Numbered from the stretch's first letter, positions 38,601-49,288 are shown. The stretch: DNA of 64,000 nt from Mycobacterium sp. WUMAC-067 (GCF_020217485.1 NZ_JAEKMI010000001.1:227836-291835), one strand, 5' to 3'. Numbers and translations: made by a program. Notes: generated by a model not told the origin, from the sequence alone.

Positions 38601-41600
38601 TTGTGGTGCGTGGTCGCTACGCCCTTGGGCACACCGGTGGTCCCCGAGGTGTACACGATGTGGGCGATGTCGGCGCCGGCCGGCGGCGGCAGCCCCGCAT
38701 CGGGCTGGGTGGTAATGCCGGGATCGGCGACGTCGATCACGGTCAGTGCGTGGCCGTCGAACCGCGATGTCAGCTCCGCGGTCGTCACCGCCGCGACGGG
38801 CGCGGCGTCGCCGAGCACGAATTCGATGCGCGCGTCGGGCACGGCGGGGTCGATCGGCAGATACGCCGCCCCCGACTTGAGCACCGCCAAGATCGCGACG
38901 ATTGCCTCCGCCGATCGTCCGAACATCAGCGCCACAGACTGTCCGGGGCGCGCGCCGTGGCCGATTAACAGGTGCGCCAGTCGATTAGACGCCAGATCGA
39001 GCTCGCGGTAGGTCCAGGAGACTTGGCCGCAGCTCAGTGCGACGGCGTCCGGTGTGCGAAGCGCCTGTGCGGCGAACAGTTCAGGAATGGAAGCCCCGCC
39101 CGCCGCGCGGGCAAGCACCGCCCGATTGCCGAACTCGTCGAAACGCTCGTGCTCGTCCAGCGCGACCATGTCCACCGATGACAGCCGCCGTGACGGGTCG
39201 TCGATCATCGCCAGCAGGACTCGCTCAACTCGGTCAGCAAGCGCTGCAACGGTTCCCGCATCGAAAAGATCAGCATCGTATTCGATGCCGAGCGCGAGCT
39301 CGCGGCCCGGTGTGGCTTGCAGGGTCAGTGGGTAGTGGGTGGATTCGTGACTGCGGAAGTCGGTGACGGACAGCTCACCGAGCTCCATCGAGGCCGCCGC
39401 ATCCAGCGGGTAGTTCTCGAAGACGAACAGGGTGTCGAACAGCTGGTCGTGACCGGTGATGCGGTGAATCTCGGTCAGCGCCAGGTGTTCGTGATCCAGA
39501 GTCTGCTGAAAGTCGTTGTGCAGCTTGCTCAGTAGGCCGGCGATGGTGGTCTGCGGGGACACGTGCGCCCGCACCGGCACGGTGTTGATCAGCAGGCCCA
39601 CCATCGATTCGACGCCGGCCACGTCGGCCGTGCGTCCCGAGACCGCGGCGCCGAAGACCACATCGCGCTGCCCGGTCAGCGACATCAACAGCTGCGCCCA
39701 CGCGGCCCGCAGCACGGTGTTGATGGTGGTGTGGTGGGCCCGCGCCAAGTGGTGCAGCGCCTGAGTGGTCTGTTCGGAGAGCCTGCGCGATTCCAGGCCT
39801 TGGCGCCCCAGCCTCTGCCGGTGCGGCGGTCCCACCAGCGTGGGAGTGTCGAAGCCGGCCAGCACTTCTCGCCAGCCGGCATGCGCGGCGTCGAGGTCTC
39901 GGCCGGCCTGCCAGGCCACGAACCTCCGGTAGGGCACCGGCGCGGGCAGGTGCTGTGCGTGGTAGGCGGCGAAGATTTCCTGCAGCAGGATCGGCAGGGA
40001 TGAGCCGTCGAGCACGACGTGGTGGGCGGTGAGCACGAACCGGTAGCGGTCGTGGGCGGTGCGAATAAGCGTCGCCCGGAAGGCGGGCGGGTCGGCCAGT
40101 TCGCAGACCGCGGCGCGTTCTGCGGCGGACAACCGTTGGACGCGGTCGTCAAGGTCGGCCTGATCGGTGCCGAGATCGACGTAATGCCAAGGGATCGTGG
40201 GGTCGCCGGGGATGATCTGCACGGGCGGGTCGATGTCGGCGCAGAAGCGGGCGGCGAGGTTGGGGTGGCGGCGCACGGCGGTGTGGACCGCCTCGCGCAG
40301 CCGCTGCGGGTCGAGGGGACCGGCGATGCCGATTTCGAGCTGGAGCGCGTACAGGTCGACGCCGCCGGCCTGCGCGGCCGCGGCGTGAAAGTACAGCCCC
40401 TGCTGCAGCGGGGTCAGCGGCAAGACGTCGGCGACGCGCCCGTGCCGCTCGAAGACATCGATCTGTTGCTGGGTGAGAAGTGCGGGGGCCACGTCCGACG
40501 GGGTGAGGCCGCCGCCACCGCGGCGCACGTGCGCGCAGATGCCCCGCAGTGCCTCAAAGCACAACTCGCTCAGGCGTGTTGCGTCCGCGTGATCCAGCAC
40601 CGACGTCGCCCAGGTCCAGTTGGCGTGCAGCCGTGGTCCGCCCTCGTCGTCCAGGACACCGGCGTCGAGCGTCACGGTGTGGGACAGCGGCACGGGCACC
40701 GCCGACGCGACGGCGGTGGCCGACAAGCTGTCGAGGCTTGGCCGCCACACGTCGTCGGAGAGCTCCGCCGTACCGGCGAGTCGTCCCAGGTAATTGAACA
40801 CGACCGTGGGATCGCAATCATCCAGGCCCGCATCGGGATTGAGGTAGCGCAACAGCCCATAGGTGAGGCCGTCCGGCAGGGCGCGCAGCTGTTCCTTAGC
40901 CCCCTTGAGCACCGCTCCCAGGGCGGTGTCACCAGCCGCGACCTGCGCCCAGTCCAGGCCGCCAAGATGCAATGCAACCGGGTACGTGGCGGTGAACCAA
41001 CCCACCGTGCGCGACAGGTCCACAGTGGCGCTCAGCTCCTGGCGCCCATGGCCTTCCACGTCGATGCCGATCGGTGTGCCGCCGTTGCCGGACAGCTGCG
41101 TGACCGCCATGCCGAACGCGATCAGCAAGATATCGTGCGCGCCGACGCGAAACGCGGCGGGCACCTCGCCCAGCAGCATGCGGGTGGTTTCGACATCCAG
41201 CTGGGCCGACAGATGGCCGGCATTGGCGTGGGTATCGGTAACGTGAGCCGCCGGCAACGCCGGGGGCGTGGCCGATACCCGCCGCCATGCGTCGGCCTGG
41301 GCCACCACCTCGGGGTGGCGCGCGTGCTCGTTCAGCAGCGCCGACCACCGGGCAAACGACGTGCCGCCCGGCGGCAAGACCACCGGCTGACCGCTACGGT
41401 GCTGGGCCCACGCGATATTTAAGTCTTCCAACAGGATTCGCCACGAAACCCCGTCGACGGCCAGGTGGTGAATCATCAACACCAGCTGGCCGGTGGTGGA
41501 CACCCACAGCGCGCTGAGCATGGCCCCGGCGCCCGGGTTCAGCCGCGAGCGCGCGTCGACGAGCGCCTCATCGGACAACACGTCCACCGCCCGCACGCGC

Positions 41601-44600
41601 CCGGCGGCATCGACCGAACCCGCGTCGAGCACCGACAGCGACCATCCGCCGGCGCCGTCATCGTCGACGCGCAGCCGCAACATGGCGTGCCGGTCCAGCA
41701 GCGCTTGCAGGACCGCCACCGCGTCGGCCTCGCCCGCCCCCGCCGGGGCCTGCACGAGCATCGTCTGGTTGAACTGGTCGACCGGGCCGTCGATGTCGTG
41801 CAGCCACCGCATGATCGGGGTCGCGGTCACCGGCCCGGTGCCATCGTCGAGAGCGTCGTCGTCGCCGGTGGTCACCGTGGCCACCCGGGCCAGCCGGGCC
41901 ACCGTCTGCTCGACGAAAACGTCACGCGGACGGCACATCACGCCGGCGGCCCGCGCGCGGGCCACCACCTGCAGCGACATGATGCTGTCGCCGCCCAGAT
42001 CAAAGAACGAGTCGTCCGCGCCGACCCGCTCCACGCCGAGGACTTGGGCGTAGATGCCGGCCAAGATCTCCTCGACGGCGTCGGCGGGCGCCCGGTAGGC
42101 GCCGGCCGTGTATTCCGGCGCGGGCAGGGCCCGGGTGTCCAACTTGCCGTTGGCCGTAAGGGGCAGCGCATCGATCACGACGACCGCGGCGGGCACCATG
42201 TAGGCCGGGAGCCGCTCGGCGAGTTGGTCACGGATCGCCACGGGATCGGCCGTCCCGGTGATGTAACCGATCAGACGCGTGTCGCCTCCGTGCCCCTCGC
42301 GGGCGATCACGACCGCCTGCCCCACCCCGTCCACCGCCGCCATGGCGCTTTGGACCTCGCCGGGTTCGATGCGATAGCCGCGAACCTTGACCTGCGCGTC
42401 GGTCCGCCCGAGGTAACGCAATTGACCGTCCGGATCCCAGCACACGCGGTCGCCGGTGCGATACATCCGCGATCCGGCGCCGCCAAAGGGGTTGGCGACG
42501 AAGCGTTCTGCGCTCAAGGCCGCCTGGCCCACGTATCCGCGCGCCAGCGCGGGCCCGCTCAGATAGAGCTCGCCGACCACCCCGATCGGCGCGGGGTTCA
42601 GTTGCGCGTCGAGCACCAGCGTGCGCACCCCGGGGATGGCGGCGCCGATGCGGACCGGCTGCCCCGCGGCCAGCGGCGCGCTGCACGTGGCCCAGATGGT
42701 GGCCTCGGTCGGGCCGTAGGCGTTGACCATCCGCCGGCCCGTGGCCCAGACGGCCGCCAGCTCGGCGGGGCAGGCCTCGCCGGCGGTGATCACCGTGCCG
42801 AGCCCATCCAGTCGCGCCGGATCCAACGACGAGAGCACCGTCGGCGTCAACACGGCGGCGCTCACCCGGTGCGCCCGCAGGAACGCGGCCAACGCGTCAC
42901 CGGCATAGACGTCGCGCGACGCAACGACCTGCGTTGCCCGTGAGCCGGCCGCCCAGAGCATCTCGAACACCGACGCATCGAAGACCGGGGAAGCCACCAT
43001 CAGCACCCGCGCGTCCGCACCCAACCCGAACACCGCGCGCTGCGCCGAGGCCACCCCCAACAGGCCGGCGTGCGTGACGGTCACGCCCTTGGGGGTGCCG
43101 GTGGACCCCGAGGTGAAGATCACATACGCCGCGCCGTCCACGTCCAGCGGCGCCACCCGATCCGCGTCGGTGATGCGATCCGCGCTTCGCCCGGCCAGCT
43201 CCGGGTCGTCCACGCGGAGCACCGGCCGCGCCCCGGCACCGGCCACATCGCCGCTGCCGCAAGCCAATACGCACACGGCCGCCACCGCATCGAGCACCGC
43301 GGCGACGCGCTCGACCGGCTGGGCCTGATCCACCGGTACATACATGCCGCCGGCCTTGGCCACCGCCCACCAGGCGACCACCAATTCCGCGGAACGGTCG
43401 ATCGCCACGCCCACCGCGCGCTCGGGGCCGACGCCGACATCGATCAGCGCCCGCGCCAACCGCGTCGAGGACTCGTCGAGCTCTCGGTACGACAACTCAC
43501 GGTCACCATCGACGATCGCCACCGCGTCCGGATCGGCGGTCACCGCGGCGGCCAACAGCTCCGGCGCCAAGCCGACCGGGGCATCCACACCGGCGCCGGA
43601 CCACCTCGACAGCAGCAGATCGCGTTCGCCGCGATCCAGCAGCGGCACCTCCCGCAGCACCACCGATGCGTCCGCCATCAGAAGGCGGTCGAACAGCGAC
43701 TCCAAACGTGTGATGTGCCGGTCGACCTCGTCGGCGGTGTATCGATCTGGGTTCCAGGCAAACTGAATTCGCGGCGTGCCGCCACCGAGCGGCGGATAGA
43801 TGTTGATCGCCATGTCTTGGATCGGCAGGGTGGTCAACACATTGCACATGGGCAGCGACGGACCGAACCGCATCGGCTCGGCGAAGTTGAAGACGTTGAC
43901 CACCTGTCCGAACTCGAGGTTGGTGTCGTGACCGGTCGCGTCGGCGACCAGGTCCGGCCAGCCCCGGAACTGTTGATGCCGCAGGGCACCGATGACGGCC
44001 GTGCCGACCCGATCGGTCAGGTCGCCGACGGTGTCGCCGTCATCGACGCCGATGACCAGCGGCACCATGTTGGATACCATGCCCGCGCTTTTCTTCAGCG
44101 CCGCGGTGGTCCGCGCCGACACCGGTAGCGACAGCGAAATAGTCTGCCGTCCAGTCGTTTTCGCGACGAACGCCGCCGTTGCCGCGACGACCCTCGCGAC
44201 GTCGAACTGGTCTTGGCCATTTCCCAGGAGTCCGTGCGTGCACACCAACTCGCGCACCATCGGATGGCGTGGCGCGACGGGGCGTTGCGTTCCCGCCAGG
44301 TCGGTGATGTCCAGCGGCCCCCGCACGACGGTCTTCCAGTACTCGGCGTCGGCGGCGCTGCGTGAAGACTGCCGATACTTCCCGTCGGCCTCGGGCAGCA
44401 GGGCGAACGCGGAAAAGTCGACTTCGCCGGTGTGGGGCCGGTCTCCCGAGTAGACCGCCGCGACGTGGCGAATGATGTTGTTGGCGCCGTAGCCGTCGAC
44501 GAGGACGTGGTGGGTACGCAGGTAGAAGTAGGACAGATCGTCGGCGATCCGCAGCAGCGCGAAGTTGATGAGCCGGTCGGCGAGCAGGTCGACGGGCCGG

Positions 44601-44932
44601 CAGTAGTCGTCTTCCATCCAGCTGTGCGCGGCGCCCGCCGGGTCGGCCGCGGCGCGCAGGTCGACGCAGCACAGGGTCAGCGGGAAAGTGCGGTCGACGA
44701 TGAAGACCGGCTCGCCGTCCTCGAGGGACAGCCGCGCGCAGGGCGTACCGAACCGCGCGGCCGCCGATTCGCAGGCAACCATGAGCTTGTCGGCGTCGAC
44801 GTCGTGGTCGATCGCCAGATAACCGGCGAAGTTGTAAGGGATCTCGGGCCGAAGTTGCTGCGCGGCCCATAGTGCCCGCTGGGCGGCGGTCAACGGCCCC
44901 AGCGTGTCTGGTTGCGTCCCGTAATTGAGCAT
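29690..44932 (-). CDS. Four-module NRPS with epimerase and terminal thioester reductase, C-A-T-E-C-A-T-C-A-T-C-A-T-R
   Basis: 5080 residues. Condensation-type motifs: HHVLVDG 141, epimerisation HHLAVDG 1155, HHVVLDG 1637, HHIAADG 2661 and 3715. Carrier serines: S983 (GGDSI, the form preceding epimerases), S2476, S3530, S4588. The reductase (about 4675-5080) has [10 protein letters not shown] at 4677 and catalytic Y4851/K4855, so the peptide should leave as an aldehyde or alcohol. There is no thioesterase. Adenylation pocket residues (GrsA positions 235-331, read by eye): A1 D-A-F-V-I-A-A-I-W, A2 D-A-E-H-V-A-A-L-C, A3 D-A-R-S-I-G-A-V-D, A4 D-A-E-H-V-A-A-M-C. A1 is nearest to Phe-type codes. 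A2 and A4 probably select the same residue; their Glu suggests a basic or hydroxylated side chain. Residue 1 should be D. The first C domain has no upstream module, so it may acylate residue 1. The ATG overlaps the exporter stop (TGATG). The iron box and formyltransferase upstream suggest a siderophore; the product is not provable from sequence. Confidence 0.92.
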   Translation of the reverse strand: MLNYGTQPDTLGPLTAAQRALWAAQQLRPEIPYNFAGYLAIDHDVDADKLMVACESAAARFGTPCARLSLEDGEPVFIVDRTFPLTLCCVDLRAAADPAGAAHSWMEDDYCRPVDLLADRLINFALLRIADDLSYFYLRTHHVLVDGYGANNIIRHVAAVYSGDRPHTGEVDFSAFALLPEADGKYRQSSRSAADAEYWKTVVRGPLDITDLAGTQRPVAPRHPMVRELVCTHGLLGNGQDQFDVARVVAATAAFVAKTTGRQTISLSLPVSARTTAALKKSAGMVSNMVPLVIGVDDGDTVGDLTDRVGTAVIGALRHQQFRGWPDLVADATGHDTNLEFGQVVNVFNFAEPMRFGPSLPMCNVLTTLPIQDMAINIYPPLGGGTPRIQFAWNPDRYTADEVDRHITRLESLFDRLLMADASVVLREVPLLDRGERDLLLSRWSGAGVDAPVGLAPELLAAAVTADPDAVAIVDGDRELSYRELDESSTRLARALIDVGVGPERAVGVAIDRSAELVVAWWAVAKAGGMYVPVDQAQPVERVAAVLDAVAAVCVLACGSGDVAGAGARPVLRVDDPELAGRSADRITDADRVAPLDVDGAAYVIFTSGSTGTPKGVTVTHAGLLGVASAQRAVFGLGADARVLMVASPVFDASVFEMLWAAGSRATQVVASRDVYAGDALAAFLRAHRVSAAVLTPTVLSSLDPARLDGLGTVITAGEACPAELAAVWATGRRMVNAYGPTEATIWATCSAPLAAGQPVRIGAAIPGVRTLVLDAQLNPAPIGVVGELYLSGPALARGYVGQAALSAERFVANPFGGAGSRMYRTGDRVCWDPDGQLRYLGRTDAQVKVRGYRIEPGEVQSAMAAVDGVGQAVVIAREGHGGDTRLIGYITGTADPVAIRDQLAERLPAYMVPAAVVVIDALPLTANGKLDTRALPAPEYTAGAYRAPADAVEEILAGIYAQVLGVERVGADDSFFDLGGDSIMSLQVVARARAAGVMCRPRDVFVEQTVARLARVATVTTGDDDALDDGTGPVTATPIMRWLHDIDGPVDQFNQTMLVQAPAGAGEADAVAVLQALLDRHAMLRLRVDDDGAGGWSLSVLDAGSVDAAGRVRAVDVLSDEALVDARSRLNPGAGAMLSALWVSTTGQLVLMIHHLAVDGVSWRILLEDLNIAWAQHRSGQPVVLPPGGTSFARWSALLNEHARHPEVVAQADAWRRVSATPPALPAAHVTDTHANAGHLSAQLDVETTRMLLGEVPAAFRVGAHDILLIAFGMAVTQLSGNGGTPIGIDVEGHGRQELSATVDLSRTVGWFTATYPVALHLGGLDWAQVAAGDTALGAVLKGAKEQLRALPDGLTYGLLRYLNPDAGLDDCDPTVVFNYLGRLAGTAELSDDVWRPSLDSLSATAVASAVPVPLSHTVTLDAGVLDDEGGPRLHANWTWATSVLDHADATRLSELCFEALRGICAHVRRGGGGLTPSDVAPALLTQQQIDVFERHGRVADVLPLTPLQQGLYFHAAAAQAGGVDLYALQLEIGIAGPLDPQRLREAVHTAVRRHPNLAARFCADIDPPVQIIPGDPTIPWHYVDLGTDQADLDDRVQRLSAAERAAVCELADPPAFRATLIRTAHDRYRFVLTAHHVVLDGSSLPILLQEIFAAYHAQHLPAPVPYRRFVAWQAGRDLDAAHAGWREVLAGFDTPTLVGPPHRQRLGRQGLESRRLSEQTTQALHHLARAHHTTINTVLRAAWAQLLMSLTGQRDVVFGAAVSGRTADVAGVESMVGLLINTVPVRAHVSPQTTIAGLLSKLHNDFQQTLDHEHLALTEIHRITGHDQLFDTLFVFENYPLDAAASMELGELSVTDFRSHESTHYPLTLQATPGRELALGIEYDADLFDAGTVAALADRVERVLLAMIDDPSRRLSSVDMVALDEHERFDEFGNRAVLARAAGGASIPELFAAQALRTPDAVALSCGQVSWTYRELDLASNRLAHLLIGHGARPGQSVALMFGRSAEAIVAILAVLKSGAAYLPIDPAVPDARIEFVLGDAAPVAAVTTAELTSRFDGHALTVIDVADPGITTQPDAGLPPPAGADIAHIVYTSGTTGVPKGVATTHHNVTQLLESLHIGLPSGPGQVWSQWYSYAFDASVEEIWGALLHGSRLLVVPESVAAVPEHFQALLVRERVTVLHQTPSALAALSPQGLESAALVVAAEPCAVEMVDRWAPGRIMTNAYGPTETTLCVTVSVPLVPGAGVVPIGVPVPGAALFVLDAWLRPVPVGVVGELYVAGRGVGVGYVHRAGLTASRFVACPFGQPGQRMYRTGDLVSWGADGQLRYLGRADEQVKIRGYRIELGEIQSALGGLAAVDQAVVIVREDRPGDKRLVGYVTESGSGALDPAAARTELGERLPAYMVPAAIVVVEALPLTVNGKLDARALPIPEYRDTAYRAPSNAVEEILAGVYAQVLGLDRVGVDDSFFDLGGDSLSAMRLIATINTTLHTDLTVRSLFNTPTVAQLAPQLRETAGRDEPLVAADRPDLIPLSYAQSRLWFLGQLHGPSPVYNMTVGLRLRGRLDAGALGAALRDVVARHESLRTIFPHIEGVPYQEVVSPERADLGWEVADATGWTQARLADAIDAVARHAFDLATETPLRAKLFKLAEDEHVLAAVVHHIAADGSSITPLVRDLGMAYAARCGGQAPDWNPLAVQYADYTLWQRARFGEFDETDGPIADQLAYWQGALAGMPERLELPTDRPYPAVADYRGANAAVEWSADVQQRVRALAREHDATSFMVMQAALAVLLGKLCATDDVAVGFPVAGRPDPALDDLVGFFVNRLVLRVELAGDPTVADVLAQVRSRSLAAYEHQDVPFDVLVDRLNPARSMAQAPLVQVSLAWQNLPGQHDPAAGLDLGDLHITPMPLDTHTARMDLTLSLAERWNQAGEPAGISGAVEFRTDVFDAKSVEALIARLERVVAAMTADPTRRLSSIDVLDEGEYARLDEMGNRAALTQPVAGVSIPELFAAQANQTPDAVAITCAGRSMTYDELERAANRLAHHLAGQGVGPGQCVALLLSRSTEAIMAILAVLKTGAAYLPIDPAVPDARIGFLVGDAGPIAALTTAELAGRLEGYDLRVIDVDVPVDAQPGFAPPAPAADNIAHIIYTSGTTGVPKGVAVTHHNVTQLMRGLDAGMTAPGPVKVSTQWHSYAFDASVREIWGALLHGGRLVVVPEAVAGSPEELRALLVDERVDVVSQTPSALAALALDGLESAALIVGGEACPTELVDRWAPGRVMTNAYGPTETTVDVTISAPLEAGAPAVPIGAPVAGAALFVLDKSLRPVPPGVVGELYVAGRGVGVGYLRRAALTASRFVACPFAEVPGARMYRTGDLVRWGADGQLHYVGRADEQVKIRGYRVELGEIRTALAGLDGVETAAVIAREDRHGALRLVGYITGTADPAVARAELATRLPAYLVPAAIVAIDALPLTVTGKLDTRTLPAPEYRDAAYRAPGNAIEEILADTYAEVLGLDRVGVDDSFFDLGGDSLTAMRLIAAINKTLNTRLGVRALFDTPDIAQLAPRVRAGEAGLEPLVAGERPDVIPLSYGQSRLWFLDQLHGASPVYNMAVALRLSGRLDADALAAALTDVLARHEALRTVFPHTDGVPYQDVVATERADFGWEVVDATAWPPARLDDAVGAAAYHRFTLGTQIPLFAKLFRLAEDEHVLVATVHHIAADGWSVAPLVRDLGAAYAARRAGQAPGWAALPVQYADYTLWQRAKFGDLEDSDSPIGVELAYWQEVLAGMPERLPLPTDRPYPPVADYRGASVAVEWPAELQQRVRALARAHNATSFMVIQAALAALLSKLTAINDISVGFAIAGRTDAALDQLVGFFVNTLILRVDVSGDATVADLLAQVRSRSLEALEHQDVPFELLVERLNPIRSLAHHPLVQVSMTWQNLREHGNDPAAGLDLGDLQVTQLPLETRTARMDLTFSLGERFTEDGEPAGIGGAVEFRTDVFDAKTVEGLIDRLERVLAAMTTDPALRLSSVDVLDAAERAHLDALGNRAALDAPTAGVSVPELFARQVARTPDAVAVSCGGGSMTYRELDEAANRLAHLLIDHGARRGECVAVLFERSAPAIVAILGVLKSGAAYLPMDPAVPDARIEFMVGDARPVAAVTTTGLVDRFAGLVVPALEMNDPAMTRQPCTGLPMPDGEDIAHIIYTSGTTGVPKGVATTHANVTQLLGTLHVGLPSGPGQVWSQWYSYAFDASVEEIWGALLHGSRLVIVPESVAALPEDLQALLIDEQVTVLHQTPSAVSALSPRVLGSTALVVAAEACSAELVDRWAPGRVMTNAYGPTETTMCVAVSPPLSAGMGTPPIGAPVPGAAFFVLDPWLRPVPMGTVGELYVAGRGLGAGYLRRPGLTASRFVACPFGQPGQRMYRTGDLVRWRPDGQLQYLGRIDEQVKIRGYRIELGEIQAALSGLDEVDQAVVIVREDRPGDKRLVGYVTESAPGALDVVTARARLREGLPPYMVPAALVVIEALPLTVNGKLDTRALPVPTYRDADYRAPGNELEHLLAETYAEVLGLDRVGMDDSFFDLGGDSLSAMRLVATLNKALQTHLSVRTLFNAPTVAALSQQVDKHTDDPRFVAVHGAQAAEVYARDLTLDKFIDAATLAAASSLPGPGTEIRTVLLTGATGFLGRYLALQWLERLELADGKLICLVRAGSDEEARRRLEKTFDSGDPQLLRYFHELAGDHLEVIAGDKGEANLGLDEQTWRRLAESVDLIVDPAAVVNGALPYSELFGPNVAGTAELIRLALTAKLKPFTYVSTANVGDQVAPAAFTEDADIRIISSSRRNDGSRANGYGNSKWAGEVLLREANDLYGLPVAVFRSGMILADTTFAGQLNLSDLVTRMVLSVVATGVAPRSFYQLDAQGNRQRAHYDGLPVEFVAEAIATLGARVGRESGSGFETYHVMNQHDDGIGLDEYVDWLIEAGHPIERIDDFGDWLRRFEAGLRALPDRVREHSILAVLMSTNALQLQPADPAWNSAVSTDRFRAAVQDAKVGPDKNNPDIPHVTPGVIIQYVVGLQLCGLL

Positions 44933-46479
44933 CAGGCAACGAACTTTCTCATTGGGCGAGCGCTCGGGCGCTCGTCAGGTTGGCCTCGTCGCGCTGCGTC
45001 ATCAGCAGTCGCCGGCAGGAACGCCGCGGCGACGATCGCGACCGCCGCCACCGCGGCGGCAACCGCAAATACCAGCGTGTAGGCGTGGACGAGGTGGGCG
45101 GACGCGGTGCCGGTGTCCTCGCGGTGGATGAGCTGATTCGTCAACAGCACCGTCATCAGGGCGGCCCCGACCGCCCCGCCGAGCTGATTGTTGACGCTGC
45201 GCAGGGTCGCGCCGCGGGCGATCTGATGCGGCGCCAACGGCTGCACGCACGCCGCGGAGAGAGGCGTTGCGACACAGCCCATTCCCATGCCCATGAGCAG
45301 CAGGCCGGCCATCAGCGTCGGTGCATAGTCTGCTTGCCGGGCGACTCCGATGGTGAAGATGCCCAATCCCGCTGCGATCAGCGGGAAGCCGGCCAGGACG
45401 ATCTTGCCCGGCCCGTGTCGGTCCATGACTATTCCGGCCACGGGTGTGGTCAGTACGACGCCCAATCCCATGGCGATCAAGTGCACCCCGGCCTGCATCG
45501 GCGTCTGGTGCAGCGCAACCTGGAAATAGCTTGGGACAAGCAACAAGATTCCGACATAGGTGACCGCGAAGATCAGCAATGTCAGGTTGGCCTGCCGGAC
45601 CACGCGATTCTTCAACAGGCGTAGGTCGATCAGTGGGGCATCCGCCCGACGCCAGGCGTGAAAAACGAAGGCGGCAATCAGTGTCAGGCCGGCTATCGAG
45701 GGCAACAGCACATGGGGGTCGGCGAGCGTGCGACGTCCCGGGATGGACGACATCCCGCCCAGCAAGGCCGCCATGCCGGGTGAGAGCAGCAGCACTCCGG
45801 TCACGTCGAGCGTTTCCGAGGGCGCGGAACGGTCCTTCGGCAACATCACCGCCGCGACCGCCAGGGCGCTCAGCCCGATCGGCAGGTTGATCAAAAATAT
45901 CCACTCCCAGCCGCAGGTGCCGATCAACCATCCGCCCAGGATCGGCCCGCCAAGTGGGCCGAGCAGGAACGGAACTGCCCCGATCGCGACCAGGCGGCCG
46001 AGTCGCTTGGGACCCGACTCGCGGGTCAAGATCACGAAGCACAGCGGCGTCATGATGCCGCTGCCGATCCCTTGGAGCACACGGAGGCCGACGAGCTGCA
46101 CGATGTTCGGGGCGATCGCGCAGAGCAAGGAGGCCAGCGTGAACACCAGGACACCGCCCATGAAGAGGCGTTTGGTGCCGAATCGGTCGGCGGCCCAACC
46201 GGTGACGGGGACGACGGCGGCGAACGCCAGCATGTAGCCGGCCATCGTCCACGAGACGATCGCCTGGGTAGAGCCGAATTCGGTGACAAAGGTCCGCTGA
46301 GCGACGGCGACCGCGGTACCGTCCAGGTTTCCCATCGTGCTGGCCAGACCGCACACCGCGCCGATCCAGAGCAATCTGCCGTCGATCTTGTCCGGGTAAT
46401 CGGGGGCGTGTGCGTCCGATTGCCCGGCGGGGACGGCGGATATCAATGCAGCGCTAGTGGCCGAAGATGCGTTGTCCAT
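44932..46479 (-). CDS. MFS drug/metabolite exporter, DHA2 (14-TM) type
   Basis: 515 residues with about fourteen hydrophobic helices. Motif A ([13 protein letters not shown] near 95) and the exporter-specific motif C ([11 protein letters not shown] near 165) place it with EmrB/QacA-type proton antiporters. It lies between the formyltransferase (26 bp gap) and the NRPS (1-bp overlap of stop and start), so it is almost certainly co-transcribed and probably exports the peptide product. Exochelin export in M. smegmatis uses the ABC-type ExiT, so an MFS exporter here would be a different solution. The start is the ATG at 46479. Confidence 0.9.
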   Translation of the reverse strand: MDNASSATSAALISAVPAGQSDAHAPDYPDKIDGRLLWIGAVCGLASTMGNLDGTAVAVAQRTFVTEFGSTQAIVSWTMAGYMLAFAAVVPVTGWAADRFGTKRLFMGGVLVFTLASLLCAIAPNIVQLVGLRVLQGIGSGIMTPLCFVILTRESGPKRLGRLVAIGAVPFLLGPLGGPILGGWLIGTCGWEWIFLINLPIGLSALAVAAVMLPKDRSAPSETLDVTGVLLLSPGMAALLGGMSSIPGRRTLADPHVLLPSIAGLTLIAAFVFHAWRRADAPLIDLRLLKNRVVRQANLTLLIFAVTYVGILLLVPSYFQVALHQTPMQAGVHLIAMGLGVVLTTPVAGIVMDRHGPGKIVLAGFPLIAAGLGIFTIGVARQADYAPTLMAGLLLMGMGMGCVATPLSAACVQPLAPHQIARGATLRSVNNQLGGAVGAALMTVLLTNQLIHREDTGTASAHLVHAYTLVFAVAAAVAAVAIVAAAFLPATADDAARRGQPDERPSARPMRKFVA

Positions 46480-46505
46480 CGCAGCCTTTCAGAACAGGCA
46501 ACGTG

Positions 46506-47444
46506 TCAGGGCTGGCTGGTCAGGTAACCGCCTCGCCGGAAGAACTTTCCCCCGCCGCACTCGACTCCGTCCGCAGAGCGGACGCGGGTGATCACCAGCC
46601 CGCGGTTGTTGCCCCGATTCGAGTCGGGGCCGCAGACCACCGCGCCGCCCTCCTCCTGGACGATCACCCGGCCCGGCGTGCCACCGTAACCGGCCTCGGA
46701 AACGCGCGCCTCGAGGATTTCGATCCGCTCGCCTCGGTAGAAGCTGTAGGCGCGCGGGTAGGGGTCGGACAGCGCGCGCACAAACCGCTCCAGGTCCTCG
46801 GCCGCCCAACCCCAGTCGATCAAACTGTCACGCTCCGAACGCTTGTGGAAGTACGTCCGCTCGGCCTTGTTCTGCGGTCGCCAGACCGCAGTGCCGGACT
46901 CCAGCGCACCGAGTGCCTCGGCCAGCACTTCCGGGATCAGATCCATGCCGCGCAGCACCAGTTCGGTGCCGGTGTCGTCGGGACCGATCGGCACCGAGCG
47001 CTGCACGAGAATGTCCCCGGTGTCCAGGCCGTCGTCCATCCGGTGCACCGTCAGCCCGAACTCGGACTCGCCGCTGATCAACGCCCACAGCACGGGCGAA
47101 AACCCGGTGAACCTCGGCAACAGCGAGTCGTGGAAGTTCAAGGTTCCGTGCGGCGGCAGGTTGTACAGTTCCGCCGGCATCCGGTAGTACCAACTGTTGA
47201 CGACGATGACGTCGGGCTCGGCGCGCTTGACCAGATCGATGGTTTCCGCGTCGACCGTCTCGGTCAGATGCAACGGGATGCCGTGGTCACGCGCGAGGTC
47301 CTCCACCGGCGCCGACCAGATCGCCTTGTACGATTCCTCGCTGGAAGGGTGGGTGACCGCCAGGGGGACCTCATGGTCCATCTCGGTGAGCGCCTCGAGG
47401 GTCCGGTAGCCCCAGGTCTGGAATCCGAAAAAGACGATGCGCAT
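46506..47444 (-). CDS. Formyltransferase, FxbA-like (Fmt-family amino-acid formyltransferase)
   Basis: 312 residues from MRIVFFGFQTWGYRTLEAL at 47444, preceded by AAGGGG; an upstream in-frame ATG at 47516 adds 24 residues without family character. The catalytic triad of N10-formyltetrahydrofolate transferases can be read: Asn and His in LNFHDSLLPRF near 105 and Asp in DDGLDTGDILV near 140. A C-terminal OB-like domain follows (RIEILEARVSE). The sequence is unlike housekeeping Met-tRNA formyltransferase and resembles enzymes that formylate N5-hydroxyornithine in exochelin, coelichelin and rhodochelin pathways (FxbA group). First gene of the iron-box operon. An alternative is formylation of the starter amino acid. 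Confidence 0.85.
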   Translation of the reverse strand: MRIVFFGFQTWGYRTLEALTEMDHEVPLAVTHPSSEESYKAIWSAPVEDLARDHGIPLHLTETVDAETIDLVKRAEPDVIVVNSWYYRMPAELYNLPPHGTLNFHDSLLPRFTGFSPVLWALISGESEFGLTVHRMDDGLDTGDILVQRSVPIGPDDTGTELVLRGMDLIPEVLAEALGALESGTAVWRPQNKAERTYFHKRSERDSLIDWGWAAEDLERFVRALSDPYPRAYSFYRGERIEILEARVSEAGYGGTPGRVIVQEEGGAVVCGPDSNRGNNRGLVITRVRSADGVECGGGKFFRRGGYLTSQP

Positions 47445-47528
47445 GCGTGAACCCCTTGTAGCTCGTGACGGACGACCAGTGGCTACGCCCCCCTCGATCC
47501 AGGCAACGGCGCCCACAACTCAGTGAGC

Positions 47529-47547
47529 TTACGTTAGCCTTACCTAA
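47529..47547 (-). promoter_or_regulatory. IdeR iron box upstream of the formyltransferase-exporter-NRPS operon
   Basis: TTACGTTAGCCTTACCTAA matches the mycobacterial IdeR/DtxR operator consensus (TTAGGTTAGSCTAACCTAA) at 17 of 19 positions. It lies 85 bp upstream of the formyltransferase ATG. IdeR with Fe2+ represses siderophore genes through such sites, so the operon should be switched on in iron starvation. This is the strongest functional clue for the NRPS product. I found no second copy in the window. Confidence 0.85.
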
Positions 47548-47657
47548 GTGCTCCAGCCGGGCGCGTGCACGCGAAATAAGCATCGCGCTTACGGCGCTTC
47601 ACCAATCCTTGAAAGCGCGAAACCTGGCTTGCGCCAAGCGTTGTCGGGGCTGGGCCG

Positions 47658-48965
47658 CTAGGGGTTGATGGTGTTGTCGCCGACCTGGCGGCCCCAGACG
47701 TACTCGATCGCGTACGGCGATCCGGTGTCCAGGTGGTTGTAGGGCGCGATGCTGTTGCCGGTGTCCATCACCAATTCCGGTGCGGGCCACAGGTCGCGGC
47801 TGATCTTCTGCCAGCAACCCGGCGCACCCCCGGGGCCGCCGCGGGCGTTCACCCGCGGCAGGTTCTCGGGCCAGATGTAGGGGTTGGGCGCCCCGCCGAC
47901 CACCCCGGCGACGCCGCCCACCAGCGACGCGATGACGGGCACCGCAGACACCGGGTTCGCGATCAGTCCGAGCCCGGAGAGCACCTCGGTGTCCATGTTC
48001 AGCGAGTAGCCGTTGAACCCGCCTTCGGCAGCGCCCGTGGGGCCCAACGCGTCAACTTCGCTGCGCATCAGGCAATAGATTTCCGGGCTGTAGGTGTCCA
48101 GCAGCTGGGCCGTCGGCACCAGATCGGCGGCGCCGCGCGCCAGAAACGGCCCACCCTTCTCGAAGATCTCCGCCCCGGTGCTACCGAACCCCGCCGCCGA
48201 CAACAACGCCTGATCCAAATCCTTTTGCTGCGCGTTGAATGTGCGCGCGGTGACCACCGCGTTGTTCAAGAAGTCGAACAGATCCGGCGACGCGTCGGCA
48301 TAGGTGTCCCCCAACGCCGCCAACTGCTGAATATCCTTGCGCGCCTGCGGCATCCGCGGATTCACCTCATCAAGAACCGCGTTCGCGTTCACCACCGACT
48401 GGCCGAACTTGTCCCCCAGCCCGGCCAACGACTGCGCCGCCGCGCTCAACGTCAGATTCAGCTTGACCGGATCGACCTTCTGCGCGATCGAGGTGATCGT
48501 CTGAAACAACGTGTTGATCTCGGTGGTCACCGAACGCGCATCGAGCACGGTGTGCGCCGAGATCTTCTGCGCCGACGGGTTGGCCGGCGTCGTCAGCGAC
48601 ACATACTTGCCGCCGAACACCGTCGTCGCCTTGATATCAGCATTCACATTCGACGGGATCAGCTTCAGGTACCGCGGATAGACCTCCAGCGTGAACTTCG
48701 CCGCCGGCTTCCCGTCACGCACCGTCTCGGCGATCTTGCCGACCCGGCCGATCTCCACCCCGTTATAAGTGACCTTCGACCCCGGATCCATCACCAACCC
48801 CGCCCGCGACGCCAACATCGTCAGGTTGGTCTTAGCGGTGAAGCCCCCTCGGAACTGGATGTACACCAAGGTGAAGATCACCGCGAGCACCACCACGACG
48901 ACGAGGGTGATCCACTTGTAGGGCGGCTCCCGCGAGTCGTTGATCTGAACAGGTGAACCTTCCAT
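47658..48965 (-). CDS. Orphan MceA-like MCE-family protein, copy 1
   Basis: 435 residues. An N-terminal hydrophobic anchor (about 19-38) is followed by an MCE domain (about 45-125: LTMLASRAGLVMDPGSKVTYNGVEIGRV). A helical needle-like region (about 130-300) comes next, then a Gly/Pro-rich tail with APGCWQK and PELVMDTG, typical of MceA-type subunits. MceA proteins form part of envelope lipid importers together with MceB-F and YrbE permeases, but none of these are nearby, so the gene is an orphan. Most of the middle is identical in DNA to copy 2 at 49289-50614. It is upstream of the iron-box operon on the same strand, 213 bp away, and probably separate from it. Confidence 0.9.
   Translation of the reverse strand: MEGSPVQINDSREPPYKWITLVVVVVLAVIFTLVYIQFRGGFTAKTNLTMLASRAGLVMDPGSKVTYNGVEIGRVGKIAETVRDGKPAAKFTLEVYPRYLKLIPSNVNADIKATTVFGGKYVSLTTPANPSAQKISAHTVLDARSVTTEINTLFQTITSIAQKVDPVKLNLTLSAAAQSLAGLGDKFGQSVVNANAVLDEVNPRMPQARKDIQQLAALGDTYADASPDLFDFLNNAVVTARTFNAQQKDLDQALLSAAGFGSTGAEIFEKGGPFLARGAADLVPTAQLLDTYSPEIYCLMRSEVDALGPTGAAEGGFNGYSLNMDTEVLSGLGLIANPVSAVPVIASLVGGVAGVVGGAPNPYIWPENLPRVNARGGPGGAPGCWQKISRDLWPAPELVMDTGNSIAPYNHLDTGSPYAIEYVWGRQVGDNTINP
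48085..48857 (-). repeat. 773-bp perfect direct repeat, copy 1
   Basis: By eye alignment this stretch, coding residues about 37-294 of the first MceA-like protein, is identical base for base to 49716-50488 (constant offset 1631). Flanking parts of the two genes are only similar: the 3' ends have scattered changes and a block of about 100 bp just outside the repeat differs strongly. This mosaic suggests recent gene conversion after an older tandem duplication. Confidence 0.88.
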
Positions 48966-49288
48966 GGCGTTACACCAGGAGTCCGAAGGTCGGCCGGTAT
49001 TCCGCGCTCGGCGACAGCCAGGGATGCGGTTGGTTATTCAGATAACCCACCGACGCCACCACTGCCCCTCATGGTCGGTGCCGCGGCCTGACGGCGCTGC
49101 GGCAAATCACTCCCCCGACTTACTGTCCGTTACCAGGGGCTCTGTACACAGATGCAATAACGAAGACCAGTGCAATGTACCGCGACGCGGCGGCACGAAC
49201 AAAGCAACACCGAATACTCGCGCCGAGCGCGGCGGACCACCGATCATGCCGGCGCGCGAATGATGGTTCCCGGCAACTCTTTCGCGCG
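48966..49288. promoter_or_regulatory. Intergenic region upstream of MceA-like copy 1
   Basis: 323 bp with no convincing gene. It holds GGTTAT-TCAG-ATAACC (49032-49047), a 6-bp inverted repeat 67 bp upstream of copy 1 that could be an operator. It also holds a block at 49131-49186 with TACCAGGGGC and AATGTACCGCGACG, both of which recur upstream of copy 2 (50690-50734). The shared block is probably a duplicated promoter or regulator site. The inverted repeat does not fit the IdeR consensus. Confidence 0.5.

Noticed and set aside
29690..44932. NRPS as a glycopeptidolipid synthetase (Mps1/Mps2 type)
   Set aside because: GPL assembly uses two proteins with epimerases in three modules and lies beside glycosyl- and methyltransferases. 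Here there is one epimerase, one protein, no such neighbours, and an iron box upstream.
29690..44932. NRPS as the isonitrile lipopeptide enzyme (Rv0101 nrp type)
   Set aside because: That locus has two modules with an FAAL, ACP, thioesterase and non-heme iron oxidase alongside. None of these flank this gene, and the FAAL at 22863-26111 is in a separate operon with its own reductase.
47445..47516. 24-codon N-terminal extension of the formyltransferase
   Set aside because: The extension lacks a ribosome binding site and would bring the start to within 13 bp of the iron box. MRIVFFG at 47444 has AAGGGG upstream and is the normal family start.
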